This document shows, piece by piece, positions 35,142 to 44,189 of a stretch of DNA of 64,000 nt (positions are counted from its first letter, which is position 1; each line of letters opens with the position of its first letter). The translations under genes were made by a program, and so were the position numbers. The notes under the pieces are model-generated. The model ran no database searches and was not told the origin of the DNA. It saw nothing but the letters and a program-made list of their open reading frames with translations. The stretch is from positions 1-64,000 of the forward strand of contig NZ_LPWA01000108.1 of assembly GCF_001510895.1 (NCBI RefSeq). The letters run 5' to 3'. The stretch comes from Mesorhizobium loti (GTDB taxonomy: Bacteria > Pseudomonadota > Alphaproteobacteria > Rhizobiales > Rhizobiaceae).

Positions 35142-35644
35142 CCCCACCTCGACCGCTTAGCGCGGATGATGACAGAGACGCTTTTGATTGCGGTCGCGAG
35201 TCGCTCAACAACTGGTTTCGCCGTCATGCCTGGCGCAATCAGCAGGATGGAATCTCGCGCATCAGCATCATCTGCGATCCTACGAATGGTCTAATTGCCG
35301 CTTATGTTGCGCTGAGCGCCGGCCAAATCGAGCGGGCCTACCTGCCAAAGTCAGCACAACGCGATCGCCCTGACCCCATCCCTATCGTCTTACTCGGCCA
35401 ACTGGCTGTGGACCTTCGTTTTCAAGGTCGCGGCTGCGGGCGCTCGCTGCTCCTCTTCGCACTCCGGACCGCGGTTCGATTCTCCGCGGACATCGGCTGC
35501 TTCGGTGTCCTCACCCACCCACTCGACGAGGCGGTGAGAGACTTCTACCGCAGCTTCGATTTTGAAGACCTTCCATTCGATCCGAAACGGAGCATGATCG
35601 TGCGTATCGCCGACTTGAGGGAAAGCGGCTTCGGGTACGAATAA
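35129..35644 (+). CDS. GNAT-family toxin (TacT-like acetyltransferase)
   Basis: A 171-residue GNAT protein. TacT-type toxins acetylate the amino group of charged tRNA and stop translation. Visible are the DCGRESLNNWFRRHAW opening typical of the family, LLGQLAVDLRFQGRGCGRSL (the acetyl-CoA binding Q/RxxGxG/A loop) and the C-terminal FYRSFDFEDLPFDP segment with the likely catalytic tyrosine. ATG 35129 sits inside the antitoxin gene; the longer frame upstream is not protein-like. Confidence 0.86.
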   Translation: MAGLTPPRPLSADDDRDAFDCGRESLNNWFRRHAWRNQQDGISRISIICDPTNGLIAAYVALSAGQIERAYLPKSAQRDRPDPIPIVLLGQLAVDLRFQGRGCGRSLLLFALRTAVRFSADIGCFGVLTHPLDEAVRDFYRSFDFEDLPFDPKRSMIVRIADLRESGFGYE

Positions 35645-35816
35645 GGGAAGTTTCGAGAGCATAGGGCGCAGAGCATCTGTCAGGATGCTCGATCAAAAAC
35701 ATCCCCCTTCCTTTGCCGCACAAGCAGCGTCGCTTTTGAAGGCGCGCGCGTCGTCCCATAACAAGCGGCCCAATGGCGCATGCGGCAATGCTCGAAACAT
35801 CGAGGAGTAAGAATTC

Positions 35817-36119
35817 ATGGCCGATCTGATCGTCGTCTATTGGCGCGACATCCCCGCACAGGTCATCGTCAAGAAGGGCCGGCAGAACGCCAAGCGAGAG
35901 CTGCCGCTGCGCTTCACCGAGGCGATCGATATGTGCGCCATGCGTACCGGTGCCGGCGGCACCAACGACTACCTGGCCGAATGGCGCAAGGCCGATCCGG
36001 TTCCGGTCGGCGACGACATCGAAGCCGAGGTCGAGAAGGCCTACCAGGAACTCGACGCGAAATATGACCGCGAGCGGCTGGTCGCTCTGGTCAAGGCTGG
36101 CGGGAAAGAAAATGTCTGA
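35817..36119 (+). CDS. Virulence-factor-domain small protein of the MTHFR unit
   Basis: A 100-residue soluble protein: MADLIVVYWRDIPAQVIVKK opens with a beta strand followed by a basic patch, then a charged helical end. It matches the uninformatively named virulence factor domain (PF13769, from memory). It overlaps the MTHFR C-terminal-domain gene by 8 bases, and that gene overlaps the reductase gene, so the three are translated together. A role as accessory subunit of methylene-THF reductase is inference from context. The ATG follows CGAGGAGTAAGAATTC. Confidence 0.75.
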   Translation: MADLIVVYWRDIPAQVIVKKGRQNAKRELPLRFTEAIDMCAMRTGAGGTNDYLAEWRKADPVPVGDDIEAEVEKAYQELDAKYDRERLVALVKAGGKENV

Positions 36120-36723
36120 GACCACTCCTGTCAAAGAAGGGACGGCGGTTACCCAGGCCACTTTGGTCAAGAAGGCAGCGCCGAAATCCGACTACAAGCC
36201 TGCCGACGTGTCGCCGCAGCGGCGCGTCCAGCGCACATTCGCGGTGCGCCTGTGGTCGATCCGCCATTCGCGATTGCTCGAATGGTTCTACAGCCGGTTC
36301 GCCGACGTCTTCTTGCTCTTGCATCCTTTGTGGAGGGGCATCGGCTACAGCCGTGTGGAGGCGCCGGTGAAATTCGTCGAGAAGCGCGTCAAGGGCTTCA
36401 TGTTCGACTGCCGCATGTGCGGCCAGTGCATCCTGTCGTCGACCGGCATGTCGTGCCCGATGAACTGCCCGAAGCAGCTTCGCAACGGCCCTTGCGGCGG
36501 CGTGCGCGCCAACGGCAATTGCGAAGTCGAGCCGGACATGCCCTGCGTATGGGTCAAGGCCTGGGAGGGCTCGCGCAACATGGTGCATGGCGACAAGATC
36601 CTCACCGTGCAGAAGCCGGTCGACCAGTCGCTGCGTGAAACCTCCGCCTGGCTGCGGGTCACCGCGCAGGCTGCCGCCGCGCGTGAGTCCGCCGCGAAGC
36701 CGAACTCGGGAGCCGCCGCATGA
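36112..36723 (+). CDS. MTHFR C-terminal-domain (MetV-like) cysteine-rich protein
   Basis: A 203-residue protein with a dense cysteine region: FDCRMCGQCILSSTG, then SCPMNCPKQLRNGPCGG and GNCEVEPDMPCVW. This is the PF12225 domain, which in acetogen MetV binds metal/Fe-S and partners MetF. An amphipathic or hydrophobic stretch (about 58-75) precedes it. It overlaps the upstream small protein and, by four bases (ATGA), the reductase gene. It may pass electrons to or from the flavin of the reductase. Confidence 0.82.
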   Translation: MSETTPVKEGTAVTQATLVKKAAPKSDYKPADVSPQRRVQRTFAVRLWSIRHSRLLEWFYSRFADVFLLLHPLWRGIGYSRVEAPVKFVEKRVKGFMFDCRMCGQCILSSTGMSCPMNCPKQLRNGPCGGVRANGNCEVEPDMPCVWVKAWEGSRNMVHGDKILTVQKPVDQSLRETSAWLRVTAQAAAARESAAKPNSGAAA

Positions 36724-37811
36724 CTGTCCGCCAGCGCGACGAGAACCCGGCCGGCATCCACCTGCCTCTCGATCCTCTGCCCGGCCACACCTCGCGCGGC
36801 CGGCTGGAGCGCGTGCTGCGCCGCGGCGAGTTCGCGGTGACCACCGAGCTCAATCCACCCGACAGCGCCGATCCCGAAGACGTCTACAATCGCGCCAAGA
36901 TCTTCGACGGCTGGGTCGACGCCATCAACGCGGTCGACGCATCGGGCGCCAACTGCCACATGTCGTCGGTCGGCATCTGCGCGCTTCTGACCCGCATGGG
37001 TTATGCCCCGATCATGCAGATCGCCTGCCGCGACAAGAACCGCATCGCTATCCAGGGCGACGTGCTGGGCGGCGCGGCAATGGGCGTCGCCAACATGCTC
37101 TGCCTCACCGGTGACGGCGTTCAGGCCGGCGATCAGCCGGGCGCCAAGCCGGTCTTCGACCTCGATTCCATGTCGCTGCTCGAAACCATCCGCATCATGC
37201 GCGACAACGGCAAGTTCCTGTCCGGTCGCAAGCTGACCACGCCGCCGCAGGTCTTCCTCGGCGCCGCGGTCAATCCCTTCGCGCCGCCTTACGATTTCCG
37301 CCCGATCCATCTCGGCAAGAAGATCGCCGCCGGCGCGCAGTTCGTGCAGACGCAATATTGCTTCGACGTGCCGATGTTCAAAACCTTCATGCAGAGCGCG
37401 CGGGACTTGGGGCATACGGAAAAGGTCTTCATCCTGTGCGGCGTCGGGCCGCTCGCTTCCGCCAAGACGGCGAAATGGATCCGTTCCAACGTGCCGGGCA
37501 TTCACATCCCGGATGCTGTCATCAAGCGGCTTGAAGGCGCGCAGGACCAGAAGAAGGAGGGCAAGCAGCTCTGCATCGACATCATCAACGAGGTGAAGGA
37601 AATCCCGGGCGTCGCCGGCGTCCATGTGATGGCCTACCGCCAGGAGGAGTATGTCGCCGAGATCGTCGATGAATCGGGCGTGCTGAAGGGCCGCCAGCCT
37701 TGGAAGCGCGAAATCCGCCGCGACGACCAGATCGTTGCCGACCGCCTCGACCACTTACTGCATGACGAGCTTACCGAAACCCAGGTGGACATGGTGAAAA
37801 CCGCGCATTGA
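36720..37811 (+). CDS. Methylenetetrahydrofolate reductase (MetF-family)
   Basis: A 363-residue flavoenzyme interconverting methylene-THF and methyl-THF. The barrel begins FAVTTELNPPDSADP, with the catalytic glutamate in that strand; NMLCLTGDGVQAGDQPGAKP binds FAD and GAQFVQTQYCFDVPMF is the usual late-barrel signature. It is about 65 residues longer than E. coli MetF, with extensions at both ends, and is translationally coupled to the MetV-like gene. It may supply methyl-THF for methionine or oxidise methyl-THF made from betaine methyl groups. Confidence 0.9.
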   Translation: MTVRQRDENPAGIHLPLDPLPGHTSRGRLERVLRRGEFAVTTELNPPDSADPEDVYNRAKIFDGWVDAINAVDASGANCHMSSVGICALLTRMGYAPIMQIACRDKNRIAIQGDVLGGAAMGVANMLCLTGDGVQAGDQPGAKPVFDLDSMSLLETIRIMRDNGKFLSGRKLTTPPQVFLGAAVNPFAPPYDFRPIHLGKKIAAGAQFVQTQYCFDVPMFKTFMQSARDLGHTEKVFILCGVGPLASAKTAKWIRSNVPGIHIPDAVIKRLEGAQDQKKEGKQLCIDIINEVKEIPGVAGVHVMAYRQEEYVAEIVDESGVLKGRQPWKREIRRDDQIVADRLDHLLHDELTETQVDMVKTAH

Positions 37812-37852
37812 GGGCGCGGCCGGCACCATTCGCTTGAACAAGATCAGATAAC

Positions 37853-37874
37853 GATATAAAGAACTCTTTATATC
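37853..37874. promoter_or_regulatory. Second perfect SahR-like operator
   Basis: GATATAAAGA (37853-37862), spacer AC, TCTTTATATC (37865-37874), 16 bases before the next start codon. Arms are identical to those at 22791-22812; only the two centre bases differ. It lies between the reductase and pterin methyltransferase genes, pointing to a separate methionine-controlled promoter. Confidence 0.7.
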
Positions 37875-37890
37875 CCGACGGAGAGATTTC

Positions 37891-38867
37891 ATGACCCGCA
37901 CCATCGTCGCCTCGGCGACCCGAGAAATCGTCATCGGCTTCGACCAGCCCTTCTGCGTGATCGGCGAACGCATCAACCCGACCGGCCGCAAGAAGCTGGC
38001 CGCCGAGATGGTGGCCGGCAATTTCGAGACCGTCATCAAGGACGCACTGGAACAGGCCGCCTGCGGGGCCACCATGCTCGACGTCAATGCCGGCGTCACT
38101 GCCGTTGATCCCAACGCGACGGAGCCGGCGCTGCTGGTTCAGACGCTGGAGATCGTGCAAGGCCTGGTTGACCTGCCGTTGTCGATCGACTCTTCGGTCA
38201 CCGCCGCAATCGAGGCGGCGCTGAAGGTCGCCAAGGGCCGCCCGCTGGTCAACTCCGTCACCGGCGAGGAAGAAAAGCTCGAAGCCATCCTGCCTCTGGT
38301 CAAGAAATACAACGTCCCGGTCGTCGCCATCTCCAACGACGAGACCGGCATCTCGATGGATCCGGACGTCCGCTTTGCCGTCGCCAAGAAGATCGTCGAG
38401 CGCTGCGCCGATCACGGCATTCCCGCGCATGACGTCGTCGTCGATCCGCTGGTGATGCCGATCGGCGCGCTGGGCGACGCCGGCCGCCAGGTCTTCGCGC
38501 TACTGCGCCGCCTGCGCGAGGAGCTCAAGGTCAACACCACCTGCGGCCTCTCCAACATCTCCTTCGGCCTGCCGCACCGCCACGGCATCAACGCCGCCTT
38601 CATCCCGATGGTGATCGCGCCGGCATGACGAGCGCCATCATGAACCCGGTCCGCCCGCAGGAAATGGAAGCCGTACGCGGCGCAAACGTGCTCAACGGCA
38701 CCGACGAGAACTGCACCAACTGGATCCGCACCTACAAGGACTACAAGCCGGCCGAAGGCGGCCATGCGGTCGCGGCTCCGGTGGCGGTCACCGCCCCCGG
38801 CGACGGCGCCGCCGCTGCCGGTGGTCGCCGCCGTGGCGGCAGAGAGGCCCGCATGGCGAGGGCATAA
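37891..38867 (+). CDS. Methyl-THF:corrinoid methyltransferase (MetH pterin-domain type), frameshifted
   Basis: A pterin-binding barrel of about 325 residues when read across a break near 38617: VIAPA stop as written, with VIGAGMTSAIMNP expected after restoring one G. The second part (from 38625) ends TDENCTNWIRTYKDYKP plus a basic Ala/Gly tail. Motifs: GERINPTGRKKLA, MLDVNAG, LSIDSS and VVVDPLVMPIG, as in MetH and acetogen AcsE. It moves the methyl group between methyl-THF and the corrinoid protein. A break in so central a gene suggests sequence error. A SahR-like operator precedes it. Confidence 0.85.
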
Positions 38868-38909
38868 GGTAGAGATTGTGACTTTTTCGACAGAGGGAGG
38901 TATTTGCAT

Positions 38910-40978
38910 ATGAACCCTCCCCCGAACATAACTGATCCGCTCGTGCTGTTCATGCCGTCAGGCAAGCGCGGGCGGTTCCCCGTTGGCACGCCGGTGCTCG
39001 ACGCCGCGCGCCAACTCGGCGTCTATGTCGAGAGCGTGTGCGGCGGCCGCGCCACCTGCGGGCGCTGCCAGATCGAAGTGCAGGAAGGCAATTTCGCCAA
39101 GCACAAGATCGTCTCGTCCAACGACCACATCTCGCCCAAGGGCGCCAAGGAAGAGCGCTACGAGCGCGTGCGCGGCCTGCCCGAACGCCGCCGCCTCTCC
39201 TGTTCGACGCAGATCCTCGGCGACCTCGTCATCGACGTGCCGCAGGACACGGTCATCAACGCCCAGACCATCCGCAAGGATGCCGACACCAGGGTGATCG
39301 CCCGCGATACGGCGATCCGCATGTGCTATGTCGAGATCGAAGAGCCCGACATGCACAAGCCGCTCGGCGACCTCGACCGGCTGAAGATCGCCTTGATGAA
39401 GGATTGGGGTTTCAAGAACCTCGAATTCGATTTTTATCTCCTGCCGCAGGTGCAAGGTATCCTGCGCAAGGGCAACTGGACCGCCACCGCCGCCATCCAT
39501 AAGGATGCCGACAGCGATATCGCCCGCGTCATCGCGCTGTGGCCGGGCCTGAAGAACGAAGCCTACGGGCTTGCCTGCGACATCGGCTCGACCACCATTG
39601 CCATGCATCTGGTGTCGCTGCTCTCGGGCCGCGTCGCTGCTTCCTCCGGCACGTCCAATCCGCAGATCCGCTTCGGCGAGGATCTGATGAGCCGCGTCTC
39701 CTATGTGATGATGAACCCGGACGGCCGCGAAGGCATGACGGTCGCCGTGCGCGAGGCCGTTTCCAGCCTCGTCGACAAGGTCTGCGCCGAAGGCAACGTC
39801 CAGCGCAACGACATCCTCGACGCAGTGTTCGTCGGCAATCCGATCATGCACCATCTGTTCCTCGGCATCGATCCGACCGAGCTCGGCGGAGCGCCCTTCG
39901 CGCTGGCCGTCTCCGGCGCCGTGCGCATTAAGGCCTCCGACCTCGGCCTGAAGCTGAACCAGGGCGCGCGCCTCTATATGCTGCCTTGCATTGCCGGCCA
40001 TGTCGGCGCCGACGCCGCCGCGGTCACCCTGTCGGAAGGTCCGCACCGCCAGGACGAGATGATGCTGATCGTCGACGTCGGCACCAATGCCGAGATCGTG
40101 CTCGGCAACAGCACGCGCGTCGTTGCGGCCTCCTCGCCCACCGGCCCGGCCTTCGAGGGCGCCGAGATTTCCGGCGGCCAGCGCGCCGCGCCCGGCGCCA
40201 TCGAGCGCGTGCGCATCGATCCCGAGACGCTCGAGCCGCGCTACCGCGTCATCGGCTCGGAGCTCTGGTCCGATCAGCCGGGCTTTGCCGAAAGCGTGCA
40301 GGCGACGGGCGTCACCGGCATTTGCGGCTCCGGCATCATCGAAGTGATCGCCGAGATGTATCTGTCGGGCATCATTTCCGAGGACGGCGTCGTCGATGGA
40401 TCGCTCAGCATGCGCTCGCCGCGCATCATCCCCAACGGCCGCACCTTCTCCTACGTGCTGAAGGAGGGCGAGCCGAAGATCACCATCACCCAGAACGACG
40501 TGCGCGCCATACAGCTCGCCAAGGCAGCCCTCTATGCCGGCACCAAGCTCCTGATGGAAAAGCAGCATACCGAGCATGTCGACCGCATCCATTTCGCCGG
40601 CGCCTTCGGCTCTTTCATCGATCCGAAATACGCCATGGTGCTGGGACTGATCCCCGACTGCGACCTCGACAAGGTCTCGGCCGTCGGCAACGCAGCCGGC
40701 GCCGCGCGCGTATGGCACTCCTCAATCGCGGCTATCGCCGCGAGATCGAGGAGACGGTGAGCAAGATCGAGAAGATCGAGACGGCGCTGGAGCCAAAATT
40801 CCAGGAGCACTTCGTCTACGCCATGGCGTTGCCGAATAAGGTCGACCCGTTCCCGAAGCTGGCGGCCGCGGTCAAGCTGCCGCCGCGCAAGGCAATGAGC
40901 GAGGACGGGGGCGCCGGCGACGCCACCCCGCGTAGGCGCTCGCGCGAGGAGCGTGCGGCAAGGCGCGGCCGCGAATAG
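38910..40978 (+). CDS. RACo/RamA-like corrinoid protein reactivator, frameshifted near C-terminus
   Basis: About 689 residues when read across a break near 40709: GNAAGAARVWH as written, GNAAGAGARMALL expected with one G restored. The N-terminus is a plant-type 2Fe-2S ferredoxin domain (cysteines in SVCGGRATCGRCQ and LSCSTQ); the rest is an ASKHA ATPase fold (ACDIGSTTIAMHL, VDVGTNAEIVLG, CGSGIIEV). Such proteins use ATP to reduce inactive Co(II) corrinoid to Co(I). It replaces the AdoMet-dependent activation domain missing from split MetH. The ATG at 38910 follows GAGGGAGG. Confidence 0.88.
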
Positions 40979-41009
40979 GCCGGCTTCCAAGCCACTCGCC
41001 TTCCTATTT

Positions 41010-41051
41010 CATTTGCATACAAATGTTTCCGGATCCGCCAGATCCGGAAAC
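41010..41051. promoter_or_regulatory. Two back-to-back palindromes before a DUF1127 gene
   Basis: CATTTG-N4-CAAATG (41010-41025) is followed directly by TTTCCGGATC (41026-41035), which pairs with GATCCGGAAA (41042-41051). No T run follows. It may be an operator or the 5' leader stem of the small gene at 41161. The space 40979-41160 has nothing else recognisable. Confidence 0.4.
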
Positions 41052-41160
41052 CGAAGCGCTGTTTTCGCGAAATCCATCCGATACATACGTGAGACATTTA
41101 ACCGACATCGAACGGCGGCCAGGAATAGTCCTCGGCCGCCGCTCTTGAAGGGAGATGAAA

Positions 41161-41346
41161 ATGTCTATGTTCGATAACCTCGGTCGCTTTGGCGTCACCA
41201 TCAGGCAGGCCCACGCCCGCAACAAGGCGATCCGCGCGCTCAACGACCTGCCGGCGCATGTCCAGAAAGATATCGGCTGGCCGGCCTCGCCGCCGAGCGA
41301 CCCGCAGGCAGCCCTTCATGCGCTGCTCCTGGGCACGCCGCGCTGA
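41161..41346 (+). CDS. DUF1127 small protein
   Basis: A 61-residue protein of the DUF1127 type, with a basic helix RQAHARNKAIRALNDLPAHVQKDIGW matching the family core. Related alphaproteobacterial micro-proteins bind RNA or affect phosphate and carbon metabolism (family knowledge). The tail PPSDPQAALHALLLGTPR is variable. ATG 41161 is preferred over 41155 because GAAGGGAG then sits at proper distance. A second member lies at 43667. Confidence 0.82.
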   Translation: MSMFDNLGRFGVTIRQAHARNKAIRALNDLPAHVQKDIGWPASPPSDPQAALHALLLGTPR

Positions 41347-41580
41347 TGACCTTCGCCGACAAATGCAAGCTGCTCGGCAAGCGCCGGGGCCGGCAAGCGG
41401 CCTCGGCGACCGGCGACAACAAGCTGCGCGCCGCGCTGCTGCCGGGTCGACCGCGAGGCGGCCGTCGGTTGCATCACGTCGATGTGCCCGCGGCGAACCT
41501 TGACATTTTTAACTGAGGTACAATCTTCGCATAGCAGGGGGAATTCTCTTAGTCGGCTCCGCCGAAGTCCGTGTATCCGC

Positions 41581-42545
41581 ATGCCCAGTTTGAAAAGCCA
41601 CGTCGTCTCGTTCATTCTCAGGCACAGCCGCAAGAAGGCCTTTTCCAGTCCCGAGAATCTGCAGCGCTGGATCGCCTACGCCCGCAAGACCGAGGACTAT
41701 CATCCACCGGCGCTGCTCAAGGCCCGGCTGGACATGACCGAAAGCACGATCGACGGCTTTCCGGTCTATGAGATCGCGCCGAGAGCCGGCAAGCGCCGGA
41801 GCATCCTCTATATGCATGGCGGCGCCTTCGTCTTTCAGATCACCTCCTATCACTGGGTGCTGATCGCCGAGATGGCGGAGCGGCTGGGCTTTGGCATCAC
41901 CGTGCCGATCTATCCGATCGCGCCGGAGCACAATTTCCATGACATGTTCGGCATGGTCGGCGACGTCTACCGGCGCATGCTCGAAGAGACCGATGCCGAA
42001 GACATCGTCTTCATGGGCGATTCCGCCGGCGGCAACATGGCCGTGGTGCTCACCATGATGGCCGCGGAGAAAGGCCTGCCTTCACCGTCGCGCCATGTGC
42101 TGATCTCGCCCGGCCTCGACATGTCGCTGTCCAACCCGGAGGTGTTCGAGGCGGAGCGCAACGATCCCTGGCTCGGCATTCCCGGCGGGCTCGAGGCGAT
42201 CCGGCTCTACAGCGCCGGCATCGACCGCGCCGACTGGCACATCAGCCCGCTCTATGGCGATCTCTCGGTGCTGCCGAAGACGCTGCTGCTCACCGGCTCG
42301 CGCGACCTGCTCAGCCCCGACAATCTGATCTTCGCCGAGAGAGCGCGTGCGCCGGCGTCGAGGTCGACGTCGTCTATGAGGAAGGCATGTTCCATGTCTG
42401 GCCGCTGATCGACATGCCGGAGGCGCGACGCGCGCGCGACAGCATCGTCGATTTCCTCACAGGCGAACCGGTACCGCAACGCGCCTACGCGGCGCGCCGG
42501 ACCAGAACGGCCTACGCGGCGCGGCCGGCGCCGGCGGCCGAATAG
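41581..42545 (+). CDS. Alpha/beta hydrolase, hormone-sensitive lipase family, frameshifted
   Basis: About 321 residues when read across a break near 42350 (CGTGCGCC, with CGTGCCGCC expected). The HSL signature MHGGAFVF forms the oxyanion hole; the nucleophile is in GDSAGGNMA, the acid in TGSRDLLSPD, and the histidine in EEGMFHVWP, which lies after the break and is lost as written. Without repair the frame stops at 42408 and the enzyme would be dead. The repaired end carries the odd repeat AYAARRTRTAYAARPAP. It esterifies or hydrolyses small esters; substrate unknown. Confidence 0.8.
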
Positions 42546-42546
42546 C

Positions 42547-43446
42547 TCAGAACTTGCCGGTTTCGCGGAACAGTTCGAATGTCGCGCGGATGTGATCGGC
42601 GACCGCCTTCACCGGCGCGCTGGCGTCCGGCGCCACCACCATCGCGAGGTTGTAGGTGCCGATATCCGGCATGCCGTCCTTCTGGCCTAGCTCTACCATG
42701 TCGTCGCCGAGGAACGACTTCGGCAGCGGCGCGACAGCGAGATCGGCCATGATCGCGGCGCGCTGGCCGGCCGTATGCGCGCTCATATAGGCGATGCGGT
42801 AGTTGCGGCCTTCGCGGCCGAGCGCCTCCAGGGCCCCTGCCCGCCAGGCGCAACCTTCTTCCCACAGCGATACCGGCAGCGGCTCGCGCAGATGCGCGCA
42901 ACCGCCCTTCGCGCCCGCCCAGACGATCGGTTCGGTCAAAAGCACCTCCGCGCCGAGCGCGCTGGTCTTGTAGGAATTGGTGAGCAGCGTGATGTCGAGA
43001 GCGCGGTCATCCATGCGGCGGCGCAGATTGATGCTCTGGTCGATGGTGACGTCGACGGCAATCGACGGATGCGACTGCGCGAAGCGTTTCAAAACGTGTG
43101 GCAGGATACGCTCGCCATAGTCGTCCGGGGAACCTAGCCGCACCACGCCGACAATGTCGGGAATGATGAATTTCGACACCACCTCGCGGTTGATCGACAA
43201 AAGCCGCCGCGCATAGCCGAGCAGCATTTCGCCATCGGTGGTCAGCGTCACCGAACGCGCGTCGCGTGCGAAAACGGAGCGGCCGAGAATGTCTTCCAGC
43301 TTCTTGATCTGCATGGAGACGGCCGAGGGCGTGCGGAACACCGCATTGGCCGCGGTGGTGAAGCTGCCGGTCTCGGCGATCGCCACGAAGGTGCGCAGCA
43401 CATCAAGATCGAGCAGCGGCAGAGGATGGTTGAGTGGGGCGTTCAT
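42547..43446 (-). CDS. LysR-family transcriptional regulator
   Basis: A 299-residue LysR protein. The N-terminal winged HTH (LDVLRTFVAIAETGSFTTAA, then SAVSMQIKKLEDILGRSVF) is clear; residues 95-295 are the periplasmic-binding-protein-like sensor domain. It is divergent from the second DUF1127 gene (43667) and converges to within two bases of the hydrolase. Targets are unknown; the DUF1127 gene across the shared 220-base region is the obvious candidate. Confidence 0.88.
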   Translation of the reverse strand: MNAPLNHPLPLLDLDVLRTFVAIAETGSFTTAANAVFRTPSAVSMQIKKLEDILGRSVFARDARSVTLTTDGEMLLGYARRLLSINREVVSKFIIPDIVGVVRLGSPDDYGERILPHVLKRFAQSHPSIAVDVTIDQSINLRRRMDDRALDITLLTNSYKTSALGAEVLLTEPIVWAGAKGGCAHLREPLPVSLWEEGCAWRAGALEALGREGRNYRIAYMSAHTAGQRAAIMADLAVAPLPKSFLGDDMVELGQKDGMPDIGTYNLAMVVAPDASAPVKAVADHIRATFELFRETGKF

Positions 43447-43666
43447 TGGTGCTTGCCTTCAATTTTTCTGATGCAAACGATCATCCCATTTCGTTTGATT
43501 GAACATCACTTCGAGCGCATAGTCAACTCGATCGATGCAGGATGTGCCACAAACGGCCATAGAACGACCCCGACACGGACCTGCAATCGACATGAAATGA
43601 AGCTGAAACAGACCTGACGTAACGCATTGTTGGGCGCCTCCCTGCCCGACTCATAGGAGAAAGATC

Positions 43667-43852
43667 ATGTCTATCCTGTCATCCATCGGTCGGCTCGCGA
43701 CCGAATTCAGCGCGGCCCGCGCCCGCTACCAGACCGAACGCGCAATCCATGCGCTGCCGATCGAACTGCAGAAGGATATCGGCTGGCCGGAAGCCGCCGA
43801 TGCCAAGACCGGTGTGCGCCTCGGCGTCGGAACCTGGGCCGGAGCAAAGTAG
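43667..43852 (+). CDS. DUF1127 small protein
   Basis: A 61-residue DUF1127 protein: MSILSSIGRLATEFSAARAR precedes the family core YQTERAIHALPIELQKDIGWPEA. It shares the QKDIGWP end with the protein at 41161 but little of the tail. The ATG follows TAGGAGAAAGATC, and a terminator lies just downstream, so it is a one-gene transcript. Confidence 0.85.
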   Translation: MSILSSIGRLATEFSAARARYQTERAIHALPIELQKDIGWPEAADAKTGVRLGVGTWAGAK

Positions 43853-43874
43853 ATAAAGTGTGTGTCGAGTACTG

Positions 43875-43910
43875 AAGGCCTGCCGAGGCGTCAGACCGGC
43901 AGGCCTTTTT
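43875..43910 (+). terminator. Intrinsic terminator after DUF1127 gene
   Basis: AAGGCCTGCCG (43875-43885) pairs with CGGCAGGCCTT (43897-43907), followed by a T run to 43910. Confidence 0.85.
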
Positions 43911-44189
43911 ATTTGTATTCAAACAAGTTTTCCAGCCATGCTACCAACGCATGACGCATATGAACCACTCGCATAGCGCAGCGGTTTTCCATGTAACGCA
44001 TTGTAAAAAATGGTAAATTTCGGGCAAGCTGCCCAAAGATGTCGCAATTGATGTCGCTTTTCATATCAAGCGCTTCGTTTTTGCGATTTAATTTTGGCTG
44101 AAGCAAGCTTATATCACCGTCAGCCAAAACGAGCTGCCCCACTCCATTAAGCGAAGGCGACCCGTCTGAGCAACCAAATGGAGATGACG
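43911..44189. other. AT-rich intergenic region before a small gene
   Basis: About 280 bases, clearly more AT-rich than the neighbours, with short direct repeats of GTCGCAATTGATGTCGC around 44041. A 77-codon minus-strand frame here lacks a protein-like composition. It probably contains the promoter of the small gene at 44190. Confidence 0.35.

Noticed and set aside
38958..40718. 586-codon minus-strand frame opposite the reactivator gene
   Set aside because: Antisense shadow; Gly/Ala/Asp/His-rich without motifs.
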